From positions 1 to 10,422 of the forward strand of contig JASHYE010000092.1 in NCBI GenBank assembly GCA_030043155.1: 10,422 bases of DNA. The letters run 5' to 3'. The notes under the pieces were generated by a model. The model ran no database searches. It was not told the DNA's origin and was given only the letters and a program-made list of their open reading frames with translations. Positions 6,369 to 10,422 of the stretch are shown piece by piece. Source of the DNA: Candidatus Acidiferrales bacterium. GTDB lineage: Bacteria > Acidobacteriota > Terriglobia > Acidoferrales > UBA7541. Each line of letters opens with the position of its first letter. Position 1 is the stretch's first letter. Both the position numbers and the translations under genes were made by a program.

Positions 6369-7568
6369 ATGGACGGAGAAAAGAGAGATTGGCCGGTGAA
6401 TTCTGGGCTCGCCCGCGAGCTGGAAATCTACCAACTCGGGCTGGCTGAAAAGGGAGCCTCGATCCCTGCTTCTTTGTCGCTGCTGGAGCAAAAGGCACGA
6501 GAGGTGCTGGACAGGCGCGCGTATGACTATGTTGCAGGCGGCGCGGGCGGGGAAAATACCATGCGGGCGAACCTGGAAGCGTTTTTTCGCTGGCGGATTG
6601 TCCCGCGGATGTTTCGAGACGTTTCAGCAACCGACATGAGAGTCGAATTGTTGGGTGCCAAGCTGCCCGCGCCCGTATTGCTGGGGCCAGTTGGCGTTCA
6701 GGGAATTGTTCATCCCGAAGCCGAACTGGCGACGGGCCGCGCGGCCGCAGCGCTGAATTTGCCGTTCGTCCTCAGCACGGTCTCCTCGCAAACAATCGAG
6801 AAAGTGGCGCAAGTGATGGGAGCAGGGCCGCGTTGGTTTCAGTTGTATTGGGGAAAAAACCCGGAACTGACTGCCAGCCTGCTGCGCCGGGCTGAGAATG
6901 CTGGGTACACGGCTCTGGTGGTCACGCTGGACACTTCCATGCTCGGCTGGCGTGAACGGGATCTGGATCATGGGTATCTGCCATTCTTTTCGGGCGAGGG
7001 ACTCTCGAATTATTTCAGCGATCCGGTGTTTCGGAGCCTGCTGAAAGAACCACCGGAGAAAAATCCTGCTGAAGCAGTGCGTTTGTGGGCCGCTACTTTC
7101 ACGAATACGACGCTTACGTGGAGCGATTTGGGATTTTTGCGGCAATATACGAAGCTTCCGATCCTGCTCAAGGGCATTCTGCATGCGGAGGATGCGGCGC
7201 GCGCTCTCGATTGCGGAGTGAATGGACTGGTTGTGTCGAACCACGGCGGTCGGCAGGTCGATGGGGCCATTGCGGCGCTCGATGCGCTTTCGGGTGTGGT
7301 GAAGAAAGTCAGCGGAAAAGTTCCGGTGCTATTCGACAGCGGCATACGCCGGGGCGCGGACGTCATGAAAGCTCTTGCTCTTGGAGCTAACGCCGTTCTG
7401 GTTGCGCGACTTTACGTCTGGGGTTTGGCCGTGGCGGGCGAGGCGGGAGTGCGCGATGCGCTGCTGAATTTGCTGGCTGATTTCAATCTTTCCATGGCGC
7501 TCAGTGGATTTACATCACCGCGCCAACTCAGTCCTGCCGCGCTGCAGCGCTGCGACGCTTCGTCCTAA
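6369..7568 (+). CDS. FMN-dependent alpha-hydroxy-acid oxidising enzyme, lactate 2-monooxygenase-like
   Basis: A 399-residue TIM-barrel flavoenzyme of the L-lactate oxidase / glycolate oxidase family. Lactate 2-monooxygenases turn L-lactate and O2 into acetate, CO2 and water; close relatives oxidise glycolate or other 2-hydroxy acids. Family marks in order: YDYVAGGAGGENT near residue 52; WFQLYW (157-162) and the strand LVVTLDT lining FMN; Lys268 in LLKGI; the catalytic His292 and substrate-binding Arg295 in SNHGGRQ; and DSGIRRGADVMKALALGA (from Asp323), which binds the FMN phosphate. The segment WRERDLDHGYLPFF then GLSNYFSDPVF, a long active-site loop, resembles lactate 2-monooxygenase more than plain glycolate oxidase. 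The ATG at 6369 matches the family N-terminus (ELEIYQLGL); the frame is open upstream to 6276, but those residues do not fit and would span the promoter. Substrate is likely but unproven. Confidence 0.9.
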   Translation: MDGEKRDWPVNSGLARELEIYQLGLAEKGASIPASLSLLEQKAREVLDRRAYDYVAGGAGGENTMRANLEAFFRWRIVPRMFRDVSATDMRVELLGAKLPAPVLLGPVGVQGIVHPEAELATGRAAAALNLPFVLSTVSSQTIEKVAQVMGAGPRWFQLYWGKNPELTASLLRRAENAGYTALVVTLDTSMLGWRERDLDHGYLPFFSGEGLSNYFSDPVFRSLLKEPPEKNPAEAVRLWAATFTNTTLTWSDLGFLRQYTKLPILLKGILHAEDAARALDCGVNGLVVSNHGGRQVDGAIAALDALSGVVKKVSGKVPVLFDSGIRRGADVMKALALGANAVLVARLYVWGLAVAGEAGVRDALLNLLADFNLSMALSGFTSPRQLSPAALQRCDASS

Positions 7569-7753
7569 GGGCCGCGGAAATTCTCCGATACTTGGTGCCG
7601 GTCTACTGTTGTTTGGAATTTGCGCTTTGCTTCGGCGGCGCTCAGGCGACGACCTTGGCCAGTTTTGACGCCGAAAAAGCACGGAGTGAATTTGCGGGCA
7701 TCGAGGTACTCGCGAGTGCCAGGGTCCTGAAAGAACGATACGAGTTGCGCCAT
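7565..7753 (-). CDS. Possible small protein, 62 residues, unknown
   Basis: A reverse-strand frame fills most of the gap between the monooxygenase-like gene and rplU; its stop overlaps the last bases of the former in convergent orientation. The product has a protein-like, mixed composition with many charged and aromatic residues (FFQDPGTREYLDARKF, then RRLSAAEAKRKFQTTV) and no signal peptide or membrane segment. I do not recognise it. No convincing Shine-Dalgarno precedes the ATG at 7753 and no promoter is clear, so it may be a chance ORF or an untranscribed relic. A competing plus-strand frame (7592-7795) is less protein-like. Conservation of this frame in related genomes would decide. Confidence 0.4.
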   Translation of the reverse strand: MAQLVSFFQDPGTREYLDARKFTPCFFGVKTGQGRRLSAAEAKRKFQTTVDRHQVSENFRGP

Positions 7754-7789
7754 GGTCTGTCAATCGCCAGAACGCCACAAGGGAGCGCG

Positions 7790-7805
7790 AAGTAGCATTT
7801 GACGA
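7790..7805 (+). repeat. 16-bp direct repeat, copy 1 (contains the rplU -35 box)
   Basis: The 16 bases aagtagcatttgacga occur here and again, identically, at 7953-7968. This copy carries the TTGACG -35 hexamer of the rplU promoter. Similarity continues loosely beyond it (a gapped match to tcgccg on the right), which hints at a small duplication rather than pure chance. Confidence 0.6.
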
Positions 7806-7828
7806 TATCGCCGCGAGCTCTTTATAAT
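7799..7828 (+). promoter_or_regulatory. Sigma-70-type promoter of the rplU-rpmA-obgE-nadD-rsfS operon
   Basis: TTGACG (7799-7804), an 18-base spacer and a perfect TATAAT (7823-7828) form a strong housekeeping promoter. Transcription should start near 7835, giving a leader of about 24 bases that contains the GGAGG (7850-7854) of rplU. It is the best promoter in the window, as expected for ribosomal protein genes. Confidence 0.75.
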
Positions 7829-7858
7829 TGGGGATTCGCTTTGACCATTGGAGGCAGT

Positions 7859-8173
7859 ATGTACGCGGTAATTCGGAGTGGCGGGAAGCAGTATCGTGTG
7901 GTGCCCGGGGAGACCGTACGAGTCGAAAAGCTCGGCGGCAAAGTAGGAAGCAAAGTAGCATTTGACGAGGTTCTCGCCGTCCATGGCGATGATAAGAAGC
8001 TTTTGTCCGGTGCAAGTTCCGGGAAAGCGAAAGTGATGGGCAAGATTGTCTCGCAAGGGCGCGGGCCGAAGAGCCTCGTACTGAAATACAAACGCGGCGG
8101 GCAGTACAAGATTACGCGCGGACACCGGCAGGCGTACACGGCGGTGGAAGTCAGCGAAATTAAGGTGGAGTAG
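7859..8173 (+). CDS. rplU: 50S ribosomal protein L21
   Basis: A 104-residue protein that binds 23S rRNA in the large ribosomal subunit. The N-terminus [14 protein letters not shown] is the hallmark of L21, followed by [10 protein letters not shown] and, near the end, the basic [19 protein letters not shown] segment that contacts rRNA. Length is the usual 100-105. The frame is open upstream to 7799, but the ATG at 7859 matches the family start and has GGAGG 4 bases upstream. It is the first gene of the ribosomal block, behind the promoter at 7799-7828. Residues KVAFDEV are encoded by the second copy of a 16-bp repeat whose first copy includes that promoter's -35 box. Confidence 0.97.
   Translation: MYAVIRSGGKQYRVVPGETVRVEKLGGKVGSKVAFDEVLAVHGDDKKLLSGASSGKAKVMGKIVSQGRGPKSLVLKYKRGGQYKITRGHRQAYTAVEVSEIKVE
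7953..7968 (+). repeat. 16-bp direct repeat, copy 2 (inside rplU)
   Basis: This is identical to 7790-7805 and encodes part of KVAFDEV in L21. No -10 hexamer follows at promoter spacing, so this copy is not an internal promoter. See copy 1. Confidence 0.6.
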
Positions 8174-8181
8174 AGGAATCC

Positions 8182-8478
8182 ATGGCGCATAAAAAGGGCG
8201 GAGGATCTTCAGTAAACGGGCGCGATTCGCACGGGCAGCGGCTCGGAGTGAAGCGTTTTGGCGGTCAACTGGTGACCGGTGGAAGCATTCTGGTGCGCCA
8301 GCGCGGGACGCGCTATAAACCCGGGAAAAATGTGAGCCGCGCTAAAGACGACACCCTATTTGCGCGCATCACCGGCGTGGTGCTCTTCGAAGATAAGGGG
8401 CAAAAAGGGCGGTACATCAGCGTCGTGCCTGCCGACGATGAAGCGAGCAACACCACCGAAAAGGCTGCTCGGCAGTAA
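8182..8478 (+). CDS. rpmA: 50S ribosomal protein L27
   Basis: A 98-residue large-subunit protein whose N-terminal tail reaches toward the peptidyl transferase centre. It starts [20 protein letters not shown], followed by LGVKRFGGQ and [16 protein letters not shown], all diagnostic for L27. No cleavable N-terminal extension of the Firmicutes type is present. The C-terminal tail after SVVPADD is a little longer than in E. coli L27 (about 85 residues). The start is firm: AGAGGA overlaps the rplU stop codon, and only 8 bases separate the two genes, so translation is probably coupled. Confidence 0.97.
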   Translation: MAHKKGGGSSVNGRDSHGQRLGVKRFGGQLVTGGSILVRQRGTRYKPGKNVSRAKDDTLFARITGVVLFEDKGQKGRYISVVPADDEASNTTEKAARQ

Positions 8479-8526
8479 TTATCCACGTTTCCTACCACTC
8501 GCACGCCCCTTTGTATTTTCCGTTAG

Positions 8527-10342
<1,816 letters not shown>

Positions 10343-10346
<4 letters not shown>

Positions 10347-10422
10347 ATCTGAATTCCTTACCCAAGAGCATCTCCGCAGTCATCGAAGCGGCGCAAAGCA
10401 AGAAAGCCATGGCTATAACGAT
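10343..10422 (+). CDS. rsfS: Ribosome silencing factor RsfS, N-terminal fragment (partial at right edge)
   Basis: Only 26 codons are in the window. From GTG at 10343 the frame reads VNLNSLPKSISAVIEAAQ then SKKAMAITI, which resembles the start of RsfS/YbeB, where a helix ending in ...aA..KKA leads into the first strand (D/A-I-x-V/I). RsfS binds L14 and blocks subunit joining under starvation. Its position directly after nadD, with a 4-base GTGA overlap, is the standard bacterial order and supports the call more than the short sequence alone. No strong Shine-Dalgarno is visible, which fits start by coupling to nadD termination. Confidence 0.75.

Noticed and set aside
6624..7244. 206-codon minus-strand frame
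   Set aside because: It is antisense to the lactate monooxygenase-like gene; R/S/Q-rich with no recognisable motif.
7592..7795. 67-codon plus-strand frame between the monooxygenase-like gene and rplU
   Set aside because: It has no Shine-Dalgarno or motif, overlaps the more protein-like reverse frame, and ends just before the rplU promoter.

Overview
The window looks like an ordinary chromosomal stretch from a member of the Acidobacteriota. The main taxonomic clue is the secreted von Willebrand factor A protein at 5310-6257, which matches the lineage-typical 'VWFA-related Acidobacterial domain' family (TIGR03436). Moderately high GC and a conserved rplU-rpmA-obgE-nadD-rsfS block fit this. No rRNA, tRNA, CRISPR array, insertion sequence, integrase or phage gene was seen, and no clear intrinsic terminator was found.

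Layout. Positions 1-1382 (minus) hold the N-terminal two thirds of a secreted family 3 glycoside hydrolase that runs off the left edge. Positions 1585-3688 (minus) form a compact three-gene unit, read right to left: a class V PLP aminotransferase of the alanine/serine-glyoxylate type, a GNAT acetyltransferase and an unrecognised 126-residue protein. A small 80-residue protein of unknown role (3889-4131, minus) follows. Two short PilZ-domain proteins converge tail to tail (4402-4734 plus, 4827-5171 minus): one has a degenerate and the other a canonical c-di-GMP-binding signature. The vWA protein (minus) is divergent from an FMN-dependent lactate 2-monooxygenase-like enzyme (6369-7568, plus), which appears to be expressed from a near-leaderless promoter. 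A possible 62-residue ORF (7565-7753, minus) lies in the gap before the ribosomal block.

The right third (7859-10422, plus) is a housekeeping operon behind a good sigma-70-type promoter: ribosomal proteins L21 and L27, the ribosome-assembly GTPase Obg, nicotinate-nucleotide adenylyltransferase, and the start of the ribosome silencing factor RsfS. obgE/nadD and nadD/rsfS overlap at stop/start codons (TTGA and GTGA), which implies translational coupling. The block links ribosome assembly and silencing with NAD synthesis.

I did not find a convincing new biological system. The most interesting leftovers are the divergent PilZ pair with palindromes at one promoter, the near-leaderless monooxygenase promoter flanked by inverted repeats, a 16-bp repeat shared between the rplU promoter and the rplU coding sequence, and three uncharacterised small proteins.
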